Source: Branchiostoma floridae
Lineage: Eukaryota; Chordata; Leptocardii; Amphioxiformes; Branchiostomatidae
Assembly (NCBI RefSeq): GCF_000003815.2
Contig: NC_049997.1
Coordinates: 16,346,817-16,410,816 of the forward strand
DNA: 64,000 nt
Reading direction: 5' to 3'
Shown here: positions 35,826-46,600 of the stretch, piece after piece
Layout: each line of letters starts with the position of its first letter
Position numbering within the stretch: position 1 is the first letter of the stretch
Program-made: the position numbers and the translations under genes
The notes under the pieces: model-generated
Told to the model about the DNA's origin: nothing
The model's database searches: none
What the model saw: only the letters and a program-made list of their open reading frames with translations

Positions 35826-36426
35826 TATCGTAAATGTATATTAAGGCAAAAACTTCTCTTGCTACTACTTTCAAGATTTATTGACATGTCGAGACGGATT
35901 ACTTGCCCGTAGCTCAATTTACAATATCATTGCATCTAAATCTATTCATCGAACGTACAAAAATGCAATTTTTACTCATAACTAGATCAAAAATAGCGAA
36001 ATTGGTTCTTAATAGTACAACTCCTGTGTATTTACAATCAATACCCTTCCTCTGTAGAAATATTTTTAATATGGCTTAAATAGATTACTGTACTCTTTTC
36101 AGTCATAATTATTACTATAATAATATAAGAGCATACGAAATGGCCTTGACGTTGCTTCCCGTACATGGCTTTCATTCTCTTTAATAGACTGGGAGTTACG
36201 ATAACGGTAGTACGCCTGGAGCCACGAGATAGTTGATAACAGTCCACAAGATTGACAAAGATGGGCCAGATGTTGGGGAGAGTAGAGATTGGGGGAGTTT
36301 CTTAATGCCTTTTGCCCTGCAGGGGTAGCAATGTGAAGATAAGATAGGTTAGCTCCATTCATTTTACTTTGAAGGGTCTTAGGAATGGTACACTACATGC
36401 TATACATTCGTTTGATCAGCGGTGCC
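35826..36426. other. intergenic, no gene seen
   Basis: No supported exon. Confidence 0.4.
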
Positions 36427-36695
36427 GTCACTGTTTCTTACAAAACTTTGTTCATGTCCGCCATACGTTGTTGTTCTCTGTTAGCTTGAATTTTACGACA
36501 CTTCTGATCATAGTTGCTTTTTACGATACATGCAAAATCCCCGGATGTATTGTCACTGTTTCTTACAAAACTTTGTTGCTGTCCGTCAAACGTTGTCGTT
36601 CGATGTCACGGATTTATTTTCTCTCTGAACATGAGTTTTACAACACTTCTGAGCATAGTTACGTTTTATGATGCATACAAAATCCCCGATGTATA
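36427..36695. repeat. 125-bp tandem duplication with a distant third copy
   Basis: 'gtcactgtttcttacaaaactttgtt' starts at 36427 and 36552. Both copies end in 'caaaatccccg.atgta'. A related piece ('gttttacgacac.ttcgagcata...ccggatgt') occurs near 38290. Confidence 0.75.
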
Positions 36696-36787
36696 ATTGC
36701 AAACAAGGACCTTGTTTGTTTGATGTTTGCAATCCAAAGTCATCTACTTTCGTTGGCTTAGTCGTCCATACAGCATATGATGGTTGA

Positions 36788-36890
36788 TAGGGCGGCGCCC
36801 GTCTCCGTTTCTATAACCCTTGGTCCACACAACTGTTCAAGCACTACAACAGGGTAGTCTATACGGGTATCCTCGCTGAACGACAGCTCA
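36788..36890 (-). mobile_element. SINE family A 3' fragment
   Basis: On the minus strand 'cccctg/ctacaacagggtag' and 'ggtccacaca...ggcggcgccc' match the 3' half of SINE family A (3158 and 51950). Confidence 0.5.
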
Positions 36891-39239
36891 ATGATATGAA
36901 CACATTGTCTTTGTGAGAGAAATATTGGTCAGAAGTTTGTAACATTCTAAATAATAACAAAAATTGTTGACGGGGAAAATTCCTTGAAATTGTTTCTGCA
37001 AACCATGTGCTTCGCTAATTTTGCAAATACGTTGGAAGAAAAAACAATGTGCTTGAAATAAATCAGAATGATGCTTTTACTCTTAGACCTAAGACGACAT
37101 CAAAATGAATGGCATTCATCGCATCCCCATCTAAAATGAATGGTAAACGTAATTAGAAAACCTATTGCGTGCTGTTACCCCGTGGCCAATATGGCCACCA
37201 AGGACTGAATGAGTAACTGTAATTGCGTACTCTTGAGATCTCTTCTTAGCTGAGCAACTAAGGATCGTGCATTTCCTTTAAGTCTCTTTTATCCCTTAGG
37301 ATCCTTCCTAGAACCAAGAAGATAAAACACTGGATTGAACTTGAGACCTGAGTCGGTAAAGCAACAAAGCCGGGCGCTCTATTTCAGAGCCCTTCATCCA
37401 TACCAAATGGAGCACGAACGGTGGGGCGCTGGCCTTCCTACGAAGATCTTACTGTAATCTAAGAGCGGATGACAGGAAAGTAGTTACCGTTTCTCCAGTA
37501 CGTGTGGCTTGAAGAAGTGTCCCTGAGTGGAGAGTAACTCAAGCAGTCTGGCCCATCTAATACCTGCGTCCCTGCAGGCTGAAGTGATGCATTTTTAAAG
37601 AGACGCCGACGTGTACTAATAACCTCGTCAATCCTATAGATTAAAAGCGGCGAAGACTTTACTCCCACGCATACTAAAGCATACCAAATGGCGTATCGCT
37701 ACCAGTTTGTCTTTGAAGTCCTACCCTGTTCTATGTATAAGCAATTTCACGGTTATGAGTGCGCATGTGCAGTCGTGCTGCATTGTGGTCTAGGTCAAAA
37801 GTTCAAGGTCCCAGTGAGTGATATATCTATCTCTTGTAAATAGCCCCAGTCAAATGTTTAAACGAAAACTGTAAGTCTTAACCTTTGACCTAGAGTGTTT
37901 AGACTCACGTGACCAGGACTTAGGTAATGCCCGCCATGTTGGATGGTTAAACTGAAAGCTGCCGTTGAAATTTGAATCTGTACTACAAATTCCTAGGTCT
38001 AACTCTTTTAATAGACCGTTATTGGCCAATAGAAAAGTGAGATTTGGTCCTGGAATTGTCTTTACAAACTACGGTCATTTCCTAGAAGACGCCTGTTCGC
38101 TTCTTTGTTCGTGAATTTCAGAGTCCCTGATCTTACTTTCAATCCACCACACGTCTAAAATTTATTATAAGTTAGCCGTTTGGAAAAGACCTATTCCTGC
38201 GTTATTGTTTCTTATGCGCCAAGGCGATCACCAAACCGCAATTTACGACATCTACCATACGGTCAGGTTCATTTCTGTCATAACTTGAGTTTTACGACAC
38301 GTTCGAGCATACATTTTGCGATATAAACCAAATTCCCGGATGTTTAATGGCGTCCACAGAGACCTTACCAGCATAGCCCATGCTATATAAAGCCACAAAT
38401 AACACGCTTTGGGTGGTAAAATTTTATCACAGTATCCAGAATGTATGTCCAGGAATATTGATTCTAGAGAATGATATAGATCGCAAGCAAAGGTATGAAC
38501 TTTCTGATTTTCTTGCCAACAAATAAAACATAAAAAATTATTTCACTGCCTTTAAAAGTAACTTTTTTTCTTAATGAAAGATTGTTAGTTTTTAGAAACA
38601 ATAGTAACTACAATGATAAAAGTAAAGAGTAAAGAAGATTGAAGACAATTCATTTATCATATTATATTTCTGAGACAATTTGAAAGAGAGACAGATCTAA
38701 AGAAAGATCGAGCGAAAGAAAGAAAGGAAAGGGAAATAAATAAACATCCGAGAAAAACAAATGATCTTCATAAACATTTGTTTGTTCTTCTTCTTCCAAT
38801 TATAGTAAATCAAAATGTGTTTTTCCACCTAGTTCGTTTGTTAACTTTCTGTCAGAACATTTTAGACTGTCTTTTTCTTTTAATGGGTTGAGGTGAGGGG
38901 TCTTCTTTGTTAATGGACCTTATTGACTGTTTTACGCAAAATGAAGTTTTATGGCGCCTAATCAATATATAGAACGATAAGAGACTCCACAGTGCCGTTT
39001 TTAAATCTATATTTATGTGTTCCCACATTGAACTTGTACCCTAAGCTGTAATAAACTCTCACAGTTTGACATATAGTTCTGACTTATTGCCAATTAGAGT
39101 ATATTTCCCAAGTTATACTGTTCTTCACGGTATCCACAAACTTCATACTCCATCTCTTGAGACATAAATATATTGAGTGTTGCGTATTGCTCAGCAACAG
39201 TACTGCACTGTCAAAAAGGGTAGATTCCTCTATGAGGAG
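36891..39239. other. intergenic, no gene seen
   Basis: A possible diverged copy of the 39-kb MITE family lies near 37745-37920 ('gtgcgcatgtgcag...gcattgtgg' and 'cctttgacct'). No supported exon. Confidence 0.4.
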
Positions 39240-39448
39240 GTATATAACGTCCTTGATGACTGTAAGTGCTCATGTGCAGCGGAACGCATTGTGGGTAATA
39301 ATATGCCAAAGGTTAAGGCCCCTAAGACATAAAGTAAACACTTCTGAACATTGTTATGCAAATCGAGCCAATGATCGAGGCAAAAACTATTTGACCTTTG
39401 ACATATTTCCAGCAATTTTATTACGCATGCGTACTTAGAACTGTGAAC
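39240..39448. mobile_element. MITE, copy 1 of a local family
   Basis: Diverged inverted ends: 'tgtaagtgctcatgtgcag..gaacgcattgtgggtaat.atgccaaaggttaaggcccc' at the left, and the complement of 'acctttgacatatttccagcaatt...acgcatgcgtacttagaactgtg' at the right. Related to 39592-39801 and 11739-12289. Confidence 0.55.
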
Positions 39449-39591
39449 CTTCTGATAGAGTAAATAGTTCAGATTGCTACTTAAATTATTTTCAAACCAA
39501 AACATATTCAAATATCATTATGTGTATCTTATTGCCAGAAAAGAAAAGAAAAAATCGAGAAATGAAACTAAAAACTCTCCGTCCTTTTGTA

Positions 39592-39801
39592 TAAGGACGT
39601 TCACGGAGTATGCATGTAGAGCGACAGGAACTATTGGTAACACGTCATAGGCGAAGGCCCTTAAAACTTCAACAATGACCTTGCGACATTGTTATGCAAT
39701 TGAGAAATGGTTAAGACGAGAACTGTTTACACGTCAGGGGCCTTCACCTTTGACATATTACCCACAATTCCCATCGATGCACATGGCTACTCGGAACAGT
39801 C
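39592..39801. mobile_element. MITE, copy 2 of a local family
   Basis: Left 'ataaggacgttcacggagtatgcatgtagagcg' and right complement 'gactgttccgagtagccatgtgcatcg...gggtaatatgtcaaaggtgaaggcccc' are inverted. It is directly followed by the antisense retroposon tail at 39797. Confidence 0.55.
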
Positions 39802-39930
39802 AAGTCAAGTCAAAGTTTAGTGCACAACAACTGCAACGGCTACAATGTAGTGCAAACTTAAGTATATTGTACAGAAAAACTTATAAGCTATGTAGTAACA
39901 TTAATATTATAACACTGTATACAGTATACG
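39797..39930 (-). mobile_element. antisense LINE/SINE 3' end with (TTGAC)n tail
   Basis: CAAGTCAAGTCAAAGTTTAG followed by 'tgcacaacaactgcaa' reads on the minus strand as a 3' end terminating in TTGAC repeats. The same unit without a clean tail is near 24866. Confidence 0.45.
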
Positions 39931-40606
39931 TAGATGTAGATTCTAGGCTTTATGCAATATCAGACGTAAACAAAGTCTACAATATAAGACAAAGCCAGAA
40001 TATTGCGTCAGACTACATGCTGATATAGAAGCATATATATCAAAACTACAATTTAGGTCAAATTATAAACACACAATATTCTAAGGAGACACAGTGAGGA
40101 TTTGTATATCTAGTGTGTAGATTGTGATATTTCCATTCTTAGGTCTCTATCATGAGGTTCCCTTTTAACGTGGAGGCATATATGTATTGGACCAGGTATA
40201 CAGAATCATTGTCGTAACATGACATAAGTACATGGGATAGTGAACGTACTTATAGCAGTAGCCAAAACCCTGGAGACGATATTCCTTGAGCACTACCAGT
40301 GTCACCTAAAAGCTGACAGACACGATTCGATCCCTCCCACTGTTTTACATAACAGGTTCTGTTCCCGAAGATGTAATTTTAAAGGGATATAGAGGTTTAG
40401 TCCTGCCAGTTGTGGCGAGGGAGCGGAAGGGACTGTTTCATCAGTCGAAAAACTTTTCGCAAACGAAACTACATTTAGGAAAGAGCATAGATCATTGTCT
40501 TTCCATTACTTGTGTTTTAGATGATGCACAAGACTAAGATACGTCAAACAAAAAATCAAACCCAACCGTTAACGGATATAATGTCACAGAGAGACATCTG
40601 TTTGTT

Positions 40607-40648
40607 TGCTTTTGTTTGTTTAATTGTTTGTTTGTTTGTTTGTTTGTA
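40607..40648. repeat. (GTTT)n microsatellite
   Basis: About ten imperfect GTTT units. Confidence 0.85.
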
Positions 40649-40729
40649 TTGCATACCAAGTAAGCCACCTCATGGCGTTAGCACAATAGGTTTGTACTGA
40701 AGACAGATTTACCTGATCCACTCACTCGG

Positions 40730-40930
40730 GGAAGGACCCATATTCTTTCGATACGTGTGATTGGGTTCTTTAACATGCTCAACGTGTGGCTCTCCTCAAA
40801 CACGTGACCTACATGTAACGTCCTATCCGATAAACGTCCCAAACCGAATTTGAGAGATCAACCGAGTGAAGTGAGGAATATTGTGCAAAGAATGTCAACT
40901 AACTACCATTAGGCGACGCCGACGCCAGAA
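40730..40930 (-). mobile_element. SINE family C fragment
   Basis: The minus strand reads 'taggacgttacatgtaggtcacgtgtttgaggagagccacacg', the same order as in the copies at 34481 and 62911. Confidence 0.6.
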
Positions 40931-40986
40931 ATTGAATACCACACCAGGATTCCAAGCACTTTGGGATACCAAGCACTTTGGGATAC

Positions 40987-41162
40987 AGTCAAACCTGTAT
41001 TAGGGGCCACCTCTACAGAGGGGCCACCTGTCCATAGTGGCCACTTTTTGTCGGTCCCTTGGGTATTTTATCTACAAGTTGCCACCTCTATACAGAGGCC
41101 ACCTGTCTATGGTGGCCAAATTTGTCCGGTCCCTTGAGTGGCCGCTATAGACAGGTTTGACT
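40987..41162. mobile_element. MITE with AGTCAAACCTGT ends
   Basis: AGTCAAACCTGT (40987-40998) and ACAGGTTTGACT (41151-41162) are exact inverted repeats. The interior is an internal duplication of 'agaggccacctgtcta.ggtggccactttttgtcggtcccttg'. 176 bp, non-coding. Confidence 0.8.
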
Positions 41163-41787
41163 TTATATATAATACGAAAAGTTTTGTTTTAAATTATAAC
41201 GATACGATTTTATCCGGCCACCTATGTTTTAAAGAAACAAAACATTGGTAACGTTGGAACTTTGGAAACAATCCCCAGCGTCACGATGGCGATCTATGCC
41301 CCACGGTTCCTTGTAAGCGTTAATCTTATAGTCGATAAATTTCTCTAGAAGTTGTCGCCTCCAAAACGGTTCATTGTCTTGAGAAGCAAAGTGCCGACTG
41401 GTTATAAACCTTTAGGCTGAAATTTATCGTCTTTATCCATCTACAGTTTGTCATGACTGTCAAAAATGATAACTACTAATAATTTGGTAATATAGTGTAT
41501 TGCTGCAATTGGGATGCTATTTGTTTTATTTATGAAATTCAAAATAGCATGGACCTTTAGAATTCAGAACAGAATCCAAAATAATAAGGGAAAATCTATT
41601 TTATTCCCTTTTTTTAAACTTGGAAATGGAAAAATGAAGCTTCATATTTAACTAAAATGCAGCCGTCTTGGCTAGTTATCTGGAAATTGAAGACATCCGT
41701 TCACGACGTATTGAGTCATCTGACTCATGCAAGGATCGAATTATACAGCCGTGTTGGCTTGATTTACTCAGTTTGAAGGGGAAGATT
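41163..41787. other. intergenic, no gene seen
   Basis: A single outlying satellite-like unit (GAGTCATCTGACTCA) lies at about 41713. Nothing else recognised. Confidence 0.4.
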
Positions 41788-42170
41788 TGAGTCATGTGAC
41801 TCAAGCTTGGGAATCTGAGGCATATGACTCGTTCTATGGGATTTAGAGTCATATGACTCAAGCCTTGTCGTCAGAGTCACATGACTCAAGCCTTGTCGTC
41901 AGAGTCACATGACTCAAGCCTTGTCTTCAGAGTCACATGACTCAAGCTTGGTTTCAAGAGTCATATGACTCAAGCTTGGTTTTAAGAGTCATATGACTCC
42001 AGCCTTGGAATCTGAGTCATATGACTCAAGCCTGGTATTCAGAGTCACACGACTCAAGCCTGGTATTTAGAGTCACATGACTCAAGTCTTGTATTTAGAG
42101 TCACATGACTCAAGCTTGGTTTTAAGAGTCATGTGACTCCAGCCTGAGAATCTGAGGCATGTTACTCAAG
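41788..42170. repeat. 28-bp satellite with a palindromic core GAGTCAYATGACTC
   Basis: About 13.7 contiguous units with an exact 28-bp step (for example 41846 and 41874). Every unit is a 14-bp near-perfect palindrome, GAGTCA-TATGACTC or GAGTCACATGACTC, followed by a 14-bp spacer ('aagccttgtcgtca' and variants). The palindrome contains the AP-1 type heptamer TGACTCA at its right edge and an E-box (CATATG, CACATG or CATGTG) in its centre. Confidence 0.92.
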
Positions 42171-42800
42171 TGAAGAAATATGAACATATGGGTCAGGTGA
42201 CTTAACTTGGGATCAAGAGTTCTAAGTATAAGAACGGTAGTAAGTGCAATGATTCACATCAGTTGAAGTGAAAACCTACTAGATTTTATTTCTATAGTTA
42301 TTGTTTACACAAAGTACACATGGAGAGCGTACACATGAGTTTTTCCTTCTGCATAACGGATTCAGGAAAGGGAAAACATATCGTCAACATATCAAAATTG
42401 AAAATAATAAAACAACTACACAATATATGTCAATTATACGATCACTACAGGGGACAAAACCCGTTCCAGGTACACTGACTCAGAGTTTCCATGGTTTGCG
42501 AAGCTTATGCTCATCCCTCCTCGTTTGAACGATGTTTAAACAAAAGTTCTTGATTATGATGAGTACTCGTAGCCTGGGTATCATCCTCCGTAATGACCGC
42601 TGGCTCACGACTTTCGCTTGCTAACCACGGAGTGGTTAACTCGTTAACTAATAAAGTAAAGTAGTACAAAGAATGATAACGATACTATTAACATAAACAA
42701 TTAATTAATGGTATGAGTTAACAATCAATGATAAAGTAAAGCAATACATAGAAAATGATGACGATGCAATAATGATAATCAAATAGAGGTATCAGTTAAG
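42171..42800. other. intergenic, no gene seen
   Basis: 'aaagtaaagtagtacaaagaatgataacgat' recurs about 75 bp on in altered form. No gene. Confidence 0.4.
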
Positions 42801-42945
42801 AAAACACAACACGGTGTATTCCGTATCACCTGAGGTTCCAGCCCGACCGTGGGAAGGATCGCACGACGGCCGAAGGCCGGAGGGTGATCCGACCCGCGGG
42901 AGGGCTGAGACCGAGGGTGATGCGGAATACACCGTGTTGTATTTT
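42801..42945. mobile_element. 145-bp palindromic MITE
   Basis: AAAACACAACACGGTGTATT at the left is the reverse complement of the right end with one mismatch. The centre is GC-rich and palindromic (GGCCGAAGGCC). The right end carries AATAAA on the minus strand at 42943-42948. Confidence 0.75.
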
Positions 42946-43308
42946 ATTTATGTCATACCCACCCAAACCCTTGTTTTGATGCGAAAGGTGCCAGAATTTG
43001 AACAAATTTGGTGCCCTCGAACAAAAAATGTTGCAACAGCAATGCTCGCTCGAAATGATTGGATTTACTCGAAGGAAGCCTGTGTGATACGCCTTTCGAA
43101 CCTGTGCGATACGGAAGTTATGGCCCGGTCCGGAACACCAGTATCGAACGTTTTCGCGTCATAAGTATGACATAAGAACAATATTTGTGGCTACTACACG
43201 GGACTCGGATTGTTTTATAGATAGATTTTCATAGCAGTTTTAAATGTCAGGAGTGAGAAAGTGAGATTTTTAAGGAAAAGAATATTCCGTTTTGCAACAC
43301 ACATGTAT
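42946..43308. other. 3' flank of the ParB-like gene
   Basis: Short inverted strings 'tatgtcatac' (about 42949) and 'gtatgacataa' (about 43166) bracket it, so it may be a further decayed element. This is the expected 3' UTR of the minus-strand gene. Confidence 0.4.
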
Positions 43309-43605
43309 CTAACGGCATGCATTTGTTGCCTTCACCCATTCCTCCACGGGCAAGGTCATGTCCTTGTCAAACACCACGGTTGTGGCTACATCACGAAAGG
43401 CGCAGGTGGTCGCGGGGAGCGACTGGCCGTTGCTCTTTTCCCGTTCGTATATGCCAGTTTGGTTGTCTGGCACATACCACACGAGCCGGAGCTTCTTTTG
43501 GGCAAGATTGACAGACACAACCCGCCCAAACCACGCCTCAATGTCGTCCCCGTCGTTCACGTTCCCAGGTACAACAACGAAGTCGTCAGCCTTGTACTGA
43601 CTCTC
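43309..43605 (-). other. last exon: C-terminal SH3/BAH-like domain candidate
   Basis: 98 residues. After YKADDFVVVPG comes a gap of acidic residues, then WFGRVVSV, LRLVWYVPD, GIYERE and a final TTVVFDKDMTLPVEEW. Alternating short beta-strand-like segments with V-x-W-Y resemble the small barrels (BAH, Tudor, SH3-like) used for chromatin or peptide binding. Some transposase-like proteins carry a comparable C-terminal module. This is a pattern reading, not a family match. Confidence 0.35.
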
Positions 43606-46600
43606 CTGTAAAACAAATGGCCCAAAGATGTGTGTAAGCTGAAGTCGAATTTTCGCAGCGGTGGACACGTAATTAGAAATAGTTAAGAAACGTTCCAAAT
43701 AATGACACCTAATTGACCTATCTTATAACTGTGAAACATTTCTAATTCACACAAAAAAAGGTGAGTGATAATGGCTGTTTCTTCACAAGTTCAGTGCAAA
43801 TTAATGGCATGCAGCTTCTGCAAGATAATTCAATAAAGTAGCACTCACCCCGTGAGCTGCGCTCCGTTGTGACTTCCTAACGGGCGCCTGTGCCAAAGAG
43901 AGACTGGTTAAAATGCGTGGATCACAAACTTAATTGGTCATTATTATTTCATTTTGGCACCGTGATTGTATGAATGTTTGTATTACTTCATATGATTGAC
44001 TTGTGTCATTGCTACATTTTGCATGCTTCACATGATCACAACGAAATGTATCACATCCAGTACACATTTCGTATCAAGTAAATGAAATTGAAGATTCTTT
44101 AACAATCACATAATACTACTGTCTTTGTCTTCGTACTGAACATTAGTTAAACATACCGACGGAGGTTCCTGCTCGCTGCTTTTCCTCTTGTTGCTGTCAA
44201 AATAAACAGTATTATAATTATTATTCTTATGATTCTATCCAGTAATAAAACAAGTTGATGCATAGCCGACCCACGTCTTTTTCCCGACAGGCAATGTCTT
44301 CTATTTTCGATAAAGCAAACGTTGTCTTTTTTAAATAATATTAAACAGTCACTGTAGGTGTAGATATGTTTCTTGCTTGTGAAAGTGGAAAACCGAGTAT
44401 CCTTTACATGTGAGGCTGGCTTTTACAGAAACTTCCAAAAAGGTTCTGAAAGGTGATTCACTGCATGGTGTTTCAGACGAAATTCAAATGATTTTCTTGA
44501 ATTATTATAGTAAGAAATATCTTTGTAGATTCTTACCTTGTCCGTATTTTGTCAAGTGTGCCATCTTCATTCTGTCAAAAAGAAACCATGGAATGTTATT
44601 AACCATTAGTTTCGTTCACATATGGTTGGCCGACAGCACGTTCTTGTTCATGATATAAGCATATTTATAACCAGGTATATCTTAAGTACTCAAAAAGGTG
44701 GGAAATCCCACGAAGAGCCTCATTTTAGCAATGCCAATGAAACAAGAGGTAAGCAATCATAACACCAAAAACATGAATACTTTTGATTCGGGGCATCTTG
44801 AAATGTATCAGTGATAAAAATTGGCAAACTATAACAATTCCTCCAAAACTTAGATGTCTGATACCGCTGTTTTTTCGTCCCTTAGCCTCTTGGTCATTGT
44901 CCGCAGACTTGCGACTTCCTAACAATCATAATAAAGGACACAACATACTTTATGGCCGACGCCCAGGAACATAATATCTACTTAACTGATAGGTAAACCA
45001 ACTCTAATCGCTCACTAATAATTACCCATATTTTGTATGGCTAGGTATCAGCCACTGCGCAGTACCCCACGACCCTATTTATGTAATTAAACCTTTAAAC
45101 CATTCTGATTGTGAAAAAGAGAACTCACCGCCAGTAGGTTTCTGTTCTCAGTCTGCAGATCGACATCGGCATCCTCATCTCCCCTGTCGTCGTTGTCTTT
45201 CTTGGCACCCTCCGGCTCCAGACCCCCTAGATCGGACTCATCATCTCCTCCGTCGTTCTTATCGTTCTTGGCACCCTCCGGATCCAACTCCTCAGCTCCT
45301 CCGTCACCATCTTTCTGGAGTGCGGCCGCTTTCATCTTCTGCTTGTTTTTCTTTTTCTCTGATTTGTTTGCTTCCTGTACGATATAATACGATAATCCAT
45401 TAGCATGTCTATCAAACTGATCGGAGTGGATAATCCAGAATAGGTTTTGTTGCAGGCGCGCGATGTGATCCATCTCAACATTTTGCGATAATCCAAACAC
45501 TGGTTGGCATGAAATACCTTCTGGAAGGTTTTCATCGTGTTATTTAATGCAGTGTATTTTGCTACTTTCAATGCACCACAATACAAAGTTGTCATGTTTA
45601 GAAGAACGTTTCCGCTCGTTACGTGTCCACGCCAGATACATGTAATGTGAAACTTTAAATACAGAGAACAATCTTGTGTTGGATGCATTGCTACATTCTA
45701 TGTTGCGAAGAATTACTTTGTCAATCTTCTTCAAAATAATAACTTCGGGAGGTTTGAGCAACTGTGAAAGTGTGATGTATACAGAAACCAATAGCATATG
45801 TGTGTGTGAGCCCTAGCTTGTAAAAAGAAGACGTACCGAAGTTTGCATGACTTCTTTGTAATCCAGTTCGCCGTTGTTTAGTCCTTGTAACGTTGACACC
45901 TGCTTTGCAGTCTCGTCATCATCATCGAGGAAGCCCAAATGAGTTGGTTTTAACTCTGTCTTCTTTTGCCCTAGGATTCGCCTCTCCTCCCACTTCTTGG
46001 CAAACTCTGTGATGCCGTTCCAGACTGCGCACGGCATTTCAGCCAGACTGATGGAACGTCTGTGCCTATTGTTGAGTTGTTTGCGCTGTTGATAAGATAG
46101 AATATTAGCATTAAATACCAATGCGCCATGTCCTGTAGGACGTGTAATTGCATGGCATCAGTAGATACCCCAGGCACATTTAAGAACCTACCACACGTGC
46201 GATGGTGAGGTGTGAGTGGTGCAAAACATACAGTCCCTTGGCCGCACCTGGGGCAATTACTGTCGTATTGAGGTCACCTGAGTGGCGCCGAATGGCAGCT
46301 TACTCCAGACCCTTGCGATTTAGCCCCGCCTATTGTAAGCTACTTGCAATTCAGCAACTGGCTGCCCACCCAATAACAATAACAATCTGTTTAAACTATC
46401 GTAAAAACCGTGTCCGTGTAACACAAACTCCGATGTCTGAGGCTGTAAAGCCCCGTTTACAAATCAAGAATTCAGCATTTTCGGGCGGAGTATGACCGGC
46501 GTTTAGGCGATTACGCGGGCTTCGGACGATTTTTAGCAGCTCGGTCGACGTTTGCGGGGCACTTGCAGCTGCGCTTAATTTTAGCGAGGCCTCGGCGGCG

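Noticed and set aside
41788..42170. CRISPR-like array (28-bp palindromic repeats)
   Set aside because: Units are contiguous; the 14-bp variable parts are too short and are related to each other, so they are not spacers. The context is eukaryotic.
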